Source: a virus. Taken from it: a stretch of 45,624 nt of DNA. The notes beneath the pieces are model-generated. The model was not told the DNA's origin. It saw only the letters and a program-made list of their open reading frames with translations, and did no database searches. Made by a program: the position numbers and the translations under genes. This document shows, piece after piece, positions 1 through 8,109 of this stretch (position 1 is the stretch's first letter; every line of letters begins with the position of its first letter). The stretch spans positions 1-45,624 of IMG/VR virus record IMGVR_UViG_3300011118_000010; one strand, written 5' to 3'.

Positions 1-19
1 GGATGAGGCTTACGCCCCA
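1..19. repeat. Terminal direct repeat, copy 1 (circular overlap)
   Basis: Bases 1-19 are identical to bases 45606-45624. The tape-measure reading frame continues without interruption when the two copies are superimposed. This is most simply the overlap left when a circular or circularly permuted phage genome is linearised by an assembler, not a biological terminal repeat. Confidence 0.95.
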
Positions 20-1045
20 CTCGATGAGAAGGGCCTGCGTCGCGTTCTTGAGATGGTCAAGGGAGCCTTGCAGGGAGTTCATCTGCATCTCCGCCATGAT
101 GGCGGCGTCCTTCGTGCCCGTGACGTTACGTTCAAGCTCGTCGAGCGAACGGCCCGCGTTCATCAGCGTGAGCAGAGCCGCCGCACCGCGCAGTCCGAAG
201 TCTTGGAACGCGGCCCGTGCGTCCATGCCGGACTCGCGGAGGCGGTCCATAATTTCCCTGAGCGAGTGCATCCTCGGGTCGATGTCGTCGATAGTCATGC
301 CGAGCGCGAAGATGCGTGCCTTGAGGCTCTCGCTCGGGTTGAGCAGAGCCGAGAGGACACGACGCAGACTCGTCCCTGCACGCGACCCGTCGAGGCCCGC
401 GTTGTAGAGGATGCCGAGCGCGGCGGCGGTCTCCTCTATCTCCATGCCTGCGGCCTTCGCGGTCGGGCCGAGCATGGAGAGCGAAGCGTCCAGCTTCTCC
501 ATCTTGGCCAGCGTCTTGCCGATGGTCGCCGCAAACACGTTCGTCAGCCGCTCCGTCTGGTCGGTCTCGTAGCCGAAGGCATTGAGCGTAGACACGACCG
601 TCTTGGTCGTCTCGGAGAGTCCGTACTGGGTCGCGGTCGAGAGCTGGATGATGCCGGGGAGGGTGTTCATAATCTGTGCGGTGCGCTGACCTGCCGAGGC
701 CAGCTCGTACATGGCACCTGCGGCGTCGGTCGCGCCGACTCGCGTCGTGCGCCCCATCTCAAGGGCGAGCCCCCTGAGCTTCTTGAACTCGCCCTGCGTC
801 ACCCTCGCTACCGAGTTCATGTTCGCGAGGGACTGCTCGAACGCCGCCGCCTCCTTGACCGACTTCCCGAGGACGAGCGCGATTGCCGCACCGCCGACGG
901 CGAAGCCCATCGACGCACGCTTCCATCCCGCGACGAACCGTTGCGTCCTCGCGTCCATCGTGTTCATCGAGGCCATGAACTGCTTGTTTGACAGCGTGAC
1001 GATGGTACGAATCCGCATCGCCCGCCCGAGCCCGAACATAGCCAT
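1..1045 (-). CDS. Tape measure protein, N-terminal part (continues at the right end)
   Basis: The N-terminal 348 residues of the phage tail tape measure protein, which sets tail length and is threaded through the tail tube. The start is the ATG at 1045, three bases after the stop of the frameshifted chaperone frame. Residues from about 55 on (KEAAAFEQSLANMNSVAR) and the stretch through NALRR-like ASLRRVLSALLNPSESL match the conserved tape-measure core typical of the TIGR01760/PhageMin_Tail family. A hydrophobic glycine/alanine-rich segment lies near residues 45-62. The frame runs off the left edge and rejoins 44299-45624 through the 19-base overlap, giving a 783-residue protein. That is short for a tape measure and predicts a rather short flexible tail. 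Confidence 0.93.
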   Translation of the reverse strand, partial: MAMFGLGRAMRIRTIVTLSNKQFMASMNTMDARTQRFVAGWKRASMGFAVGGAAIALVLGKSVKEAAAFEQSLANMNSVARVTQGEFKKLRGLALEMGRTTRVGATDAAGAMYELASAGQRTAQIMNTLPGIIQLSTATQYGLSETTKTVVSTLNAFGYETDQTERLTNVFAATIGKTLAKMEKLDASLSMLGPTAKAAGMEIEETAAALGILYNAGLDGSRAGTSLRRVLSALLNPSESLKARIFALGMTIDDIDPRMHSLREIMDRLRESGMDARAAFQDFGLRGAAALLTLMNAGRSLDELERNVTGTKDAAIMAEMQMNSLQGSLDHLKNATQALLIEWGVSLI

Positions 1046-1048
1046 GTG

Positions 1049-1450
1049 CTACTCCTCCTCCTCGTCCTCGCTGTCGTCAGGGACAATCCCGAAGCCGAGC
1101 CAGTCGACGAACTCGTCGATGCGCCCGCTGAAGCCGAACGCGACGGTGACGGCGAGGTCGTGTGAGTCCCGGTCCTCCGTCTCTCTGGCGACCAAGTACA
1201 TCTCTACTACGTCTCGACAGTCCCGAGACTCGAAGTCGGCTCCTCCGAGATGCCAGAATCGGCAGGTGGTTCCGACGAATCTTCGGGCGACTCGTCGTCC
1301 GTGGTCGGCGGGGTCTGTGGCTCCTCCATCGCGGGGGTCGCGGTATAGAGGAGCGTGAGGCATTCCCCCAAGTACTCTCTCACGCCTCCAACCTCCATCG
1401 CCTGCTTCACGATGGAGCTGGCGAGTTGCGGACCCAACCAGTCGATGCAC
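1049..1450 (-). CDS. Tail assembly chaperone, frameshift extension (GT-like)
   Basis: An open frame in the -1 phase relative to the chaperone at 1207-1770. It overlaps that gene's 3' end and stops three bases before the tape-measure start. Long-tailed phages commonly make a second chaperone by -1 ribosomal slippage exactly here, as lambda G/GT does. The last 70 residues have normal protein character (RIDEFVDWLGFGIVPDD, ending in a run of acidic residues), whereas the overlap part is arginine-rich. The coordinates give the longest ATG-bounded stretch; the true product is probably fused to the upstream chaperone instead of starting at 1450. Known from the family: the position and arrangement. 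Inferred: the slippage itself. Confidence 0.65.
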   Translation of the reverse strand: MHRLVGSATRQLHREAGDGGWRRERVLGGMPHAPLYRDPRDGGATDPADHGRRVARRFVGTTCRFWHLGGADFESRDCRDVVEMYLVARETEDRDSHDLAVTVAFGFSGRIDEFVDWLGFGIVPDDSEDEEEE

Positions 1451-1770
1451 CAGTCAAGCTCCTGATGAATGGCGTCCGACGCGAGCTGGTACATCAGATT
1501 CTCCTCGCCCATGATGCGGGCGACCTCCGCACTACCGGCGGACGAGAGCGTGTCTGCACGGTGCGCGATTGCCAGCTCCTCCACCTTCTCGTCCTCAAGT
1601 CCCGGGTTGGCCTCACCGATGGCGGTGATGAGTGCGTCCAACGGCTCCAGCGAGGTCGCGACCATGAGCGCAGACAGAGCCGCCGTGATGTGCTGTGCGA
1701 ACAGACCCGTGGGTCTGATTTCCACGTCACCGACTTGCGGGACGTTCACTTTCGGATAGGACGTTGCCAT
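1207..1770 (-). CDS. Tail assembly chaperone (G-like)
   Basis: A protein of 187 residues starting MATSYPKVNVPQVGDVE. The ATG at 1770 is preceded by GGAGG nine bases upstream and is preferred over a longer in-frame start at 1809 that lacks one. It overlaps the end of the gene at 1727-2311. The N-terminal and central part is a compact alpha-rich segment. The last 45 residues are a proline/acidic tail (PTTDDESPEDSSEPP), as expected for a chaperone that frames the tape measure before tube assembly. The assignment rests on position directly upstream of the tape measure plus the overlapping -1 frame. There is no single diagnostic motif. Confidence 0.72.
   Translation of the reverse strand: MATSYPKVNVPQVGDVEIRPTGLFAQHITAALSALMVATSLEPLDALITAIGEANPGLEDEKVEELAIAHRADTLSSAGSAEVARIMGEENLMYQLASDAIHQELDWCIDWLGPQLASSIVKQAMEVGGVREYLGECLTLLYTATPAMEEPQTPPTTDDESPEDSSEPPADSGISEEPTSSLGTVET
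1363..1369 (-). other. Candidate -1 slippery site GGGGGAA
   Basis: On the minus strand this reads TTG GGG GAA TGC in the chaperone frame. A -1 slip would keep GGG in the P site and change GAA to GGA in the A site. From there the -1 frame is open to the stop just before the tape measure. It resembles the lambda G/GT signal G-GGA-AAG but is not a perfect heptamer. It is the best site I can see in the overlap, not a proven one. Confidence 0.35.
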
Positions 1771-2311
1771 CTCCGATAGCCTCCATGTCTGAGGCGGCGA
1801 CCTCATCAACGATGATGTAGGTCCCGCCGTGCTTCTTCATGCGCGGCTCTCCGCCACGCCGTAGCTTCTTCCAGTACGCGCCGAGGACCGACGGCACCAT
1901 CATCATCAGGAGCCGATGGTCGACGGCGTAGTGCGGCGGCATCCAGAGCTTGCCGTTGTGCCACATCCGGACCTTCTTCCGTGCCAGCACGAGCGAGCCA
2001 CGGTAGGGCTTCACCGCGAACATCACGACCGGACGGAACACCGTGTGCGGTGCGTCCGCGTCGGGCACGCCTCCTACGGTCCGGATGAAGTGCCCTTGCA
2101 CCGGAGGCCGATGTCGGTCCTCCAGCTCCTCGGGCATTTTCTCCTCCAGCTCGACCACCTTCACGTACGGGAACGCGAGGTCCAGCTCGGGGAGCGTGTG
2201 CAACAGGTCCACCTTCTTGCCCTTGAGGATGCCGCTCTTGTTCACAAGGGCCGCGATGATGTTCACGTCCGAGTGGCAGTAGCACCCGAACCTCTCCTCT
2301 TTGTAGCTCAC
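1727..2311 (-). CDS. Tail-region protein of unknown function
   Basis: A protein of 194 residues with a GTG start at 2311 preceded by GGAGGACAG. It sits between the putative tube protein and the tail chaperone, so it is probably a tail structural or assembly factor. The sequence is mixed alpha/beta with no signal peptide or membrane segment. It has a basic stretch (ARKKVRMWHNGK) and a methionine-rich patch (LLMMMVPSVLG). No family is recognised. A cysteine pair near the N-terminus (CYC) is present but has no zinc-ribbon partner. The 3' end overlaps the next gene by 44 bases. Confidence 0.7.
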   Translation of the reverse strand: MSYKEERFGCYCHSDVNIIAALVNKSGILKGKKVDLLHTLPELDLAFPYVKVVELEEKMPEELEDRHRPPVQGHFIRTVGGVPDADAPHTVFRPVVMFAVKPYRGSLVLARKKVRMWHNGKLWMPPHYAVDHRLLMMMVPSVLGAYWKKLRRGGEPRMKKHGGTYIIVDEVAASDMEAIGDGNVLSESERPASR

Positions 2312-2335
2312 GACTTCTGTCCTCCTCCGAGACCC

Positions 2336-2830
2336 CTAGCTGGCGGCGTCGGTGAGAGTTCCGAACTCTCCGAGCGTCGCGACCGCCGCCGAGCAGAGCG
2401 CGATGAGCTTCACCGCGTTGCTGTGTGCGGCTTTGCGTCCGATGCCCCAGTCTCCCGGCTCGCCTGCGATGACGTGATGCCACGCGATGGTCCGCTGGAA
2501 CCCACCGGGAGTCGTACCGTACACGATGAAGTCATCATGTACCGTCGGCGTATCCTCGCCTCCGAAGTCGTGCGGCGAGGTCCCGGTCCCGTCCGTGCCG
2601 AACACGAACAGGTCGAGGTTCTTGATGGTGGGCTCGATGGTCGTGAACGCGATGGTGTAGCCCTCCGACACGAGGTAGGAGATGACCGCGCCCGGGACCT
2701 GCTCAGGCTGGACGAGCAGGTACTCAGGCGTCCGCGTGATGACCGCGCCCTCCTCCGTCGCACCGATGTCGTCCGCTCCGAAGAACACGGTCATCGGTCC
2801 GAAACAGAGATTGCTCAAGGTGATACTCAC
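2336..2830 (-). CDS. Probable major tail tube protein
   Basis: A protein of 164 residues with a GTG start whose bases overlap the preceding stop (GTGA). It is beta-rich and has no charged clusters. Early residues contain alternating hydrophobics and the segment ITRTPEYLLVQPEQVPG, followed by KNLDLFVFGTDGTG, which resembles tube-forming proteins of long-tailed phages. It lies between tail-completion genes and the tail chaperones, the normal place for the tube subunit. The identification is by size, composition and position. A small head or tail decoration protein would be the alternative. Confidence 0.6.
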   Translation of the reverse strand: MSITLSNLCFGPMTVFFGADDIGATEEGAVITRTPEYLLVQPEQVPGAVISYLVSEGYTIAFTTIEPTIKNLDLFVFGTDGTGTSPHDFGGEDTPTVHDDFIVYGTTPGGFQRTIAWHHVIAGEPGDWGIGRKAAHSNAVKLIALCSAAVATLGEFGTLTDAAS

Positions 2831-3021
2831 TTGCTACCTCCTCCCTTCTTGGCGGGCGGCTTGCTCGTCGACCCCTTCTTCCCGCCTGCGGACGGGGTCT
2901 CTTTCTCATCCTCGAAGCGCGGGACGGTCCCCCGCGCCTTCTTCTCCTTCTCCTTCTCTTTCTTCGCCTCCGCCCGATACTTCGCCTTGAGGCGTGCGGA
3001 TGGCGACTGTCTCTTTGCCAT
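2827..3021 (-). CDS. Small lysine-rich protein
   Basis: A protein of 64 residues from the ATG at 3021, which has GGAGG five bases upstream. A longer in-frame reading exists but its extra part is arginine/glycine noise and it lacks a ribosome site. The product is extremely basic: an EKEKEKKARG coiled-coil-like run, then a PAKKGGGSK tail. It is translationally coupled to the tube gene through a GTGA overlap. Function is unknown. A DNA- or assembly-chaperone-like role is possible but unsupported. Confidence 0.6.
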   Translation of the reverse strand: MAKRQSPSARLKAKYRAEAKKEKEKEKKARGTVPRFEDEKETPSAGGKKGSTSKPPAKKGGGSK

Positions 3022-3029
3022 GCTCCCTC

Positions 3030-4523
3030 CTAGACCAGTTCCCCACCGACGAAGGACCGCGTACCGATACGGTTGACCTTCGTATAGACCTTGTCCTTCC
3101 GGTAGCCTCCGCCGACGTCCTCCTGTACCCCCTCCAGCTCCATCCACTTGATAGCCCCGCCGAAGCTGTTGACCTTCAACGCGGCCCACACCGCCTCCGT
3201 CAGAGCCTCCAGACCGTCGTCACTCGTTGCCACAGCCGAGGGGTTCGACGTCGCGAGCTGGACCGTCGGGTAGATGGCGAGTTCCCGGTACGTCATGCCT
3301 GCGATGACGACCTCGTCCCCGCTCTTGCCGTCGCCCTGTTCCTCCAACGGGCTGTCTCCCAAACAGATGAACACGCCCGCTGTCGTGTTGAGCGGGATGG
3401 TGTCCCGCTGAGACTCGTAGCAGATAATACAGCCCTTGTCCGAATCCCACCCCGTGAACGCGGAGATGGTCCCGTCCGCGTCGAGGTCGTCCTTGATTGC
3501 CGCCGCTACCTCGCGCATCGTCGACACTTCGCTCACCGCCTCCCGGTAGAATGTCAGGTTGAACGAGACGAGCCCGGGCCACGTTCGGAACTGGCTCTCG
3601 TTCGTGAGCTCCGCTCCGACGAGGAGCTTGTCTCCCGCGTTCGCGGAGATTCCGGACATGTCCCCATAGATGTCCAGCTCCGTCCACCCGCTCCAGACGC
3701 CCCCCGTCCGCAGGTTGTAGAGGAGCGTGATGTCCATGATGTTCGCGGCGAGCGGGTCATGCGTGAAGTCGCGGAGGGCCGTCATCCGCTCGAAGCTGGA
3801 GAACATCAGAGGGAGCGTCCACTGTTGCCCCGCCGCGAGCTTGATAGTCCCCGACGCAGGGACCGCGAAGCCCGGGTTGCCGATGCCGCTATCTTCCGTG
3901 CCCGCTTTCCAGATGCGCGACGCGCCTCCGACGTAGATTCCGAACGTGCCCGTGTCCGTGCGGTCGAGGTAGAGCGACTTGGCGGTCTTGTAGAGCAGGC
4001 CCGCGTCGTTCCGGACCTCTACCCACAACACCGTCCCAACGCTACGGACCACAAGGAGCCGCCACTCGTCGGTCGGGAACACCTGCTCAAGGTTCGCACG
4101 GTCATCGAGATGCAGACCGCCGTCCTCTGCGTACACCTGCGTCGCCTGTGTCGTGGCGTCAATCCCCGCCAGCACGACCCGCATCTGGTCCTCGGTCAGC
4201 GTGTCGAGCCGGATACGGAACGTCGTGTCGTCGTCGGACTCCCAGTCCCCGAGCCGCCAGAGCCAGATGAAAAACTCGGCGTCGCCCACGTCGTAGGGAA
4301 TGTCCGCGCTCATCATCTCCAGCTCGACGTCGTAGGGGAGCGTGACGTTCCCGTCCACATCGTAGTCGCCCGGGTCCGGCGTCCAGCCCCACGTCCTCGG
4401 GCCGAAGCCCGCCGTCGTGCGCGGGTCCGTCAGCGTGGCGACCGCGCCCTCCATGACCGCGTCCCCGTCGAGGTCCCAGTCCAGAAGGTCCAGCGCGAAG
4501 TTCTTGACCGCGAGCGTCGCCAC
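3030..4523 (-). CDS. Tail protein with tail-terminator-like C-terminal domain
   Basis: A protein of 497 residues with a GTG start directly after the stop of the tail-completion gene and GGGGAGGG inside that gene's end. The first 340 residues are beta-rich and look like a sheath- or tip-type beta-sandwich domain. Residues from about 345 on (STMREVAAAIKDDLDADG, then YRELAIYPTVQLATSNP, then ALTEAVWAALKVN) resemble a small tail-terminator protein, normally encoded alone between tail-completion and tube genes. That is exactly this position, so I infer a fusion of a beta domain to a terminator. No N-terminal signal is present. Confidence 0.6.
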   Translation of the reverse strand: MATLAVKNFALDLLDWDLDGDAVMEGAVATLTDPRTTAGFGPRTWGWTPDPGDYDVDGNVTLPYDVELEMMSADIPYDVGDAEFFIWLWRLGDWESDDDTTFRIRLDTLTEDQMRVVLAGIDATTQATQVYAEDGGLHLDDRANLEQVFPTDEWRLLVVRSVGTVLWVEVRNDAGLLYKTAKSLYLDRTDTGTFGIYVGGASRIWKAGTEDSGIGNPGFAVPASGTIKLAAGQQWTLPLMFSSFERMTALRDFTHDPLAANIMDITLLYNLRTGGVWSGWTELDIYGDMSGISANAGDKLLVGAELTNESQFRTWPGLVSFNLTFYREAVSEVSTMREVAAAIKDDLDADGTISAFTGWDSDKGCIICYESQRDTIPLNTTAGVFICLGDSPLEEQGDGKSGDEVVIAGMTYRELAIYPTVQLATSNPSAVATSDDGLEALTEAVWAALKVNSFGGAIKWMELEGVQEDVGGGYRKDKVYTKVNRIGTRSFVGGELV

Positions 4524-5093
4524 CTACGCCCTCCCCATGTACTGTCCGACCACGCCCGCTCGTATCTGCGCGATGAGCGCACGCATGAGCTTCGCCCGGA
4601 TTCTCGGGTTCAGCTCCTCGGGTAGCATCCGCCTCTGCGGGAGCGTCCCGTCCTTCGACTCCTCTTGATGTGCGGGCGCGTACGGGAGATGCGACCCCAC
4701 GGCAACGGCGGGCGGGACCATCGAGTAGGCCCGCACGAACGACCCCCGCAGTCGGCCCCTGTCTTGGAGTATCTTGTAGGTCTGGCTCCACGACTTCCCC
4801 TTGTTCTTCCCGCCCGTGAATACGCCCCGACCGAAGGCGTGCCGCCCGAATGCGCCGACCTTCCGGCTTCCCTTCGTCCTCCCGGCCTTCGTCGACTCCG
4901 CGAGGTCCTTCCACGGAAGGCCCGTCTGCGGGTCGCGCTCCATCTTGAACGCTTGGTCGACCTCGGTCATCAGTATCTCGCCCGCCGCCATGAGAAACTC
5001 CTTCGGGGCCATGACGTTCTTCTTGAACTGCTTCATCACGGCGCGGTAGCGAACGAGGTCGGACTGGTCGATGATGAACGCGGTCTGTGCCAT
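4524..5093 (-). CDS. Phage virion morphogenesis / tail completion protein (Phage_tail_S-like)
   Basis: A protein of 189 residues from the ATG at 5093 (MAQTAFIID), one base after the previous stop and with GGGAG upstream; a start eight codons earlier is less likely. The central block QAFKMERDPQTGLPWKDLA, followed by ILQDRGRLRGSF and the VAVGSHLPYAPAHQ plus PQRRMLP segments, is characteristic of the virion morphogenesis family typified by P2 gpS and Mu gpG-type tail completion factors. Such proteins help form the head-tail interface during tail completion. The neighbours are a head-tail connector on one side and tail genes on the other, which fits. Confidence 0.85.
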   Translation of the reverse strand: MAQTAFIIDQSDLVRYRAVMKQFKKNVMAPKEFLMAAGEILMTEVDQAFKMERDPQTGLPWKDLAESTKAGRTKGSRKVGAFGRHAFGRGVFTGGKNKGKSWSQTYKILQDRGRLRGSFVRAYSMVPPAVAVGSHLPYAPAHQEESKDGTLPQRRMLPEELNPRIRAKLMRALIAQIRAGVVGQYMGRA

Positions 5094-5094
5094 G

Positions 5095-8034
5095 CTAGTC
5101 TCCCGCCGGAATCTCACTGACGAACGGGTCTTTCCCCGGAGGGTCTCCGCCGCCGCCGCCTCCGCCGCCCACCGACGAGCCGAACGGATTGCTCATGAGG
5201 GTCGGCGTCGGAGAGGGAGGACGCGCTTCCGTCCAGCCCATGTAGACCACGCCCGTCGCCAGCTCCATTGTGCGCGTGTCAGTCGGGCGGAGCGTGCGCG
5301 TGCGGTCCAGACGGGTCAGGGCGAAATGCGGGTCCGTCCCGACCAGCCCGACCGTGTCCGTCGCCGCCGGAGGCCAGTCGGTCATGTCGAAGCCGAGCGA
5401 GTAAGCGAGCGAGTCAACCACCGTCGCGGACGTGAAGCCGATGGCGTCCGTCGAGTCGCAGTTGGCGAACACACAATGCAAGACCGAGACGTAGTCGTCG
5501 CAGTCCGCGCCGATGTTCCAGATGACTCCCTCGTCTTGGTCGATGGCCTCGTGCGCCTCGCAGTCGTAGAACGTGCAACCGACGATGCGGCACCGTCCGT
5601 CCGGCGAGTAGATGTTCGGACCGATGCCGCGGCCCCCGTTCCCGTCCACCTGCGCCCACACCGAATCGTACATGTGCATCAGGTCGATGTCCTTGAACTG
5701 ATTGCCCGAGTCCTCGTGGTAAACGACCCGGGTGACCCTGTTCCGTATCCACTCCAGCTCCTCGACGTTGGTGATTTGCGTGAGGAAGTACTGGCCCCCG
5801 TCGAGCGAATCGAAAACGCAGTCGCGGATGGTGAGCGTCCCCGTGACGCCGTCTATCTTGAACACGCCGTTGTTGAAGGTGTTCGCGCAGTCGAAGTCCT
5901 TGACCCACAGGTTGTCGAAGGTCCAGTTCTCCACGGCGGTCAGGTAGACCGCCGCAGTCGCGTCCGCGAGCGCGGTCGCGTTGCGGAGACACATCCAGCG
6001 AAACGTGATGTCGTCCGCGCCCGAGTCTGTGATGAACGGAGTCGTGGTCGTGGTCATGTTGAACGCGACCTGTGTCGGTCGGCTAATCTCAGGGAAGCCA
6101 CGGTAGACGATGTTGGCCGTCGAGAGCGTGACCGTCGCGCCCCGGGTGTAGTAGCCCGGGTAGTGGTAGACCGTGTCACCCGTCACGGCGGTCGTCGCCC
6201 ACATCGTGCGGTAGTCGTCCTCGGGGAACTCGGACGTTCCGTTCTGGAGCGTGCGTCCCGCCGTGCGGACCCACTGGAAGCGTTCCTCGGTGATGTCCGT
6301 TGCTCCCGCGTAGCTCGTAGCGAAGTCGAGCGAGTCCGTCGAACTCTTGGTCGTGTGCTTGTCGGGCCACGAGTCCAGCGTCGTGACGTAGAGCGTGTTG
6401 ATGGTATCGAGCTTCGCGTCCGTGTAGACGGTGTATGCCCGCTCCTGCCGCAGACTGCGGCGCGTCATGTCGATGAACCACGGATTCGAGATGGCGTACA
6501 GGCGATTGTCGCTCTGCGCCTCCGTCCAGTTCAGGTAGTCGTCGTCGTTCTTCGCAACGAGGTCGAACCAGAGCCGCGAGTCCGCACCGCCATACATCGT
6601 GATGTCCGTCGTGTACGTCGTGTCCGTCACGCCCTTCGCGAGGTTCTCGGCGGAGTAGATGGACCCGTTGAGCCAGACGCGGAGCGAGTCCACCGCGTGC
6701 GGCGAGTGAATCCCGATGGTGAGCGTCAGGACCTCGCCCGGGTCGCAGAGGAGCGTCGTCCCGAGGTCCTTGCCGTCGAGCTTCGCGTAGGTGATGAGCG
6801 GCCCGTTCGTGACGTAGGAGTGACCACGGGAGAGGGCGACGGGATACCACGAGGCGGGGAGACCTTCGGCCTTCATCACATAGGTCCGCCACGAGCCAGC
6901 CGCCGCCCTCCCGAGCCAACGGTTTAGCGAAGCGTTCGAGCCACCGACTGCGGGCAGGATGTCGCCCGTCGCCGCCATGACGTTCCGCCACGAGGCGTAG
7001 CTCCTCGCGTTCGGTGCGCCAGCGACACGGTCCGCCTCGTCCACGGGACAACCCATCAGAGGTTCGCACAGGAGGAACGCGTCCGGGTTTGTGAGAGTGG
7101 CATCGAATGGGCTGAACCACAGGTCGCGTGACACTCGTCGGGCTCCATTAGCCGTCGTGGTATCCGCAAGCCCCCGGACGCGATGACCTCCTGCAAGAAT
7201 GGAGAAGCCTGATAGAGAGTCGACGCGGTCGTACCAGCGTTCCGCCATGAACCCCGGCGACCGCTGACCCATGTGGGCGGTCAGTGCGCCGTCGACGGTT
7301 GGCGAGGCCGAAGTTCTCATCGGCAACACATAACCCCACACTCCGTCTTGGACCTGCGACTGGAACCAGACCGCAAGCCCGTGCTTGTTCCAGAGCGTCG
7401 CGTCGTTGTCCCGTGCGTACGCGAACGTCTCGTCGTCCCATGTGGCGTCGAGGCAGTTCATCGCGTCGAGCCCCTCCGCCTCCATCACGGCGCGGACGTC
7501 CTCGCGGTCGATGTCGTAGGCGTCATAGTCCGCGTCCGTCAGATGGACCCACGGGTCGATACAGTGCCAGCCCGAGTCCGCCATATCCACGAACTGTTCC
7601 AGCGTGCATCGTACCGTGGTGTTCACGTCCTGCCAGTCGATGACGATGGTGTCCGGCAGAGCCTCCGGCCCCATGTAGAGCCGGACCCGGATGTTGTTGT
7701 CGACGGTGTCGGGAATCGAAACGAGGAACTCGCCCGTCTGTCCGATGTAGCAGTAGGGCCATACGTCCGCCGTGTCCGGGCGCGAGTAGATGCGCGACGG
7801 CCCGCTCGGTGAGCCCGCGTGGACGTAGCAGGTATCGGTCATGTAGGACCGCGACACGTTGACCCGCGCCGGATGCGCGACAGGGTCCCCGACCAACGGG
7901 TCCCAGTACGCGATGACTCTGAGAAGATGGCTCTGGCCATGCGCGGGCAACGCGATGGCAAGCAGGGCTATCAACAGGACACACGCCACCAGAAATCGTC
8001 TGTGACGAGAGCTGAAAAGTGGAGGGGTGAGCAT
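5095..8034 (-). CDS. Secreted 979-residue protein: degenerate CehA/McbA PHP-like domain plus beta-helix
   Basis: It starts at the ATG at 8034, with GGAGG nine bases upstream; an ATG 11 codons earlier has no ribosome site. Residues 1-34 form a Sec signal peptide: RHRR, a 16-residue hydrophobic core, then ALPAHG-QS. Residues about 155-420 follow the layout of CehA/McbA-type PHP hydrolases: GWHCIDPWVHL, then DREDVRAVMEAEGLDAM, then GDILPAVGGSN and GHSYVTNGP. The family's metal ligands look lost (DPWVH for DxHxH, LDAT for TDH, SN for SD). Residues about 630-900 carry CRIVGCTFYDCEAH-type coils of a right-handed beta-helix. The tail holds an eight-glycine run. An exported protein of this size between connector and tail-completion genes is unusual. 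Function is unknown. Confidence 0.72.
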   Translation of the reverse strand: MLTPPLFSSRHRRFLVACVLLIALLAIALPAHGQSHLLRVIAYWDPLVGDPVAHPARVNVSRSYMTDTCYVHAGSPSGPSRIYSRPDTADVWPYCYIGQTGEFLVSIPDTVDNNIRVRLYMGPEALPDTIVIDWQDVNTTVRCTLEQFVDMADSGWHCIDPWVHLTDADYDAYDIDREDVRAVMEAEGLDAMNCLDATWDDETFAYARDNDATLWNKHGLAVWFQSQVQDGVWGYVLPMRTSASPTVDGALTAHMGQRSPGFMAERWYDRVDSLSGFSILAGGHRVRGLADTTTANGARRVSRDLWFSPFDATLTNPDAFLLCEPLMGCPVDEADRVAGAPNARSYASWRNVMAATGDILPAVGGSNASLNRWLGRAAAGSWRTYVMKAEGLPASWYPVALSRGHSYVTNGPLITYAKLDGKDLGTTLLCDPGEVLTLTIGIHSPHAVDSLRVWLNGSIYSAENLAKGVTDTTYTTDITMYGGADSRLWFDLVAKNDDDYLNWTEAQSDNRLYAISNPWFIDMTRRSLRQERAYTVYTDAKLDTINTLYVTTLDSWPDKHTTKSSTDSLDFATSYAGATDITEERFQWVRTAGRTLQNGTSEFPEDDYRTMWATTAVTGDTVYHYPGYYTRGATVTLSTANIVYRGFPEISRPTQVAFNMTTTTTPFITDSGADDITFRWMCLRNATALADATAAVYLTAVENWTFDNLWVKDFDCANTFNNGVFKIDGVTGTLTIRDCVFDSLDGGQYFLTQITNVEELEWIRNRVTRVVYHEDSGNQFKDIDLMHMYDSVWAQVDGNGGRGIGPNIYSPDGRCRIVGCTFYDCEAHEAIDQDEGVIWNIGADCDDYVSVLHCVFANCDSTDAIGFTSATVVDSLAYSLGFDMTDWPPAATDTVGLVGTDPHFALTRLDRTRTLRPTDTRTMELATGVVYMGWTEARPPSPTPTLMSNPFGSSVGGGGGGGGDPPGKDPFVSEIPAGD

Positions 8035-8059
8035 AAGGGCCTGCCTCCGTTCGTTCGTT

Positions 8060-8100
8060 AGGGGCATCGTACGAAGGCCAGAATCGCCTTCAAATGCCCT
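8060..8100 (-). other. Two-tier intergenic stem-loop
   Basis: The 75-base gap between two secreted-protein genes holds GGGCAT at 8062-8067 pairing with ATGCCC at 8094-8099. Inside it, GAAGGC at 8073-8078 pairs with GCCTTC at 8086-8091. No T-run follows, so it is more likely an mRNA processing or stability element than a strong terminator. A weak promoter-like TTGAAG-N16-TACGAT overlaps it on the minus strand. Confidence 0.5.
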
Positions 8101-8109
8101 AATGTGCCC

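Noticed and set aside
1-19. Biological terminal repeats or cohesive ends
   Set aside because: The repeat is 19 bases, lies inside an essential gene and is far from terminase; an assembly overlap is simpler.
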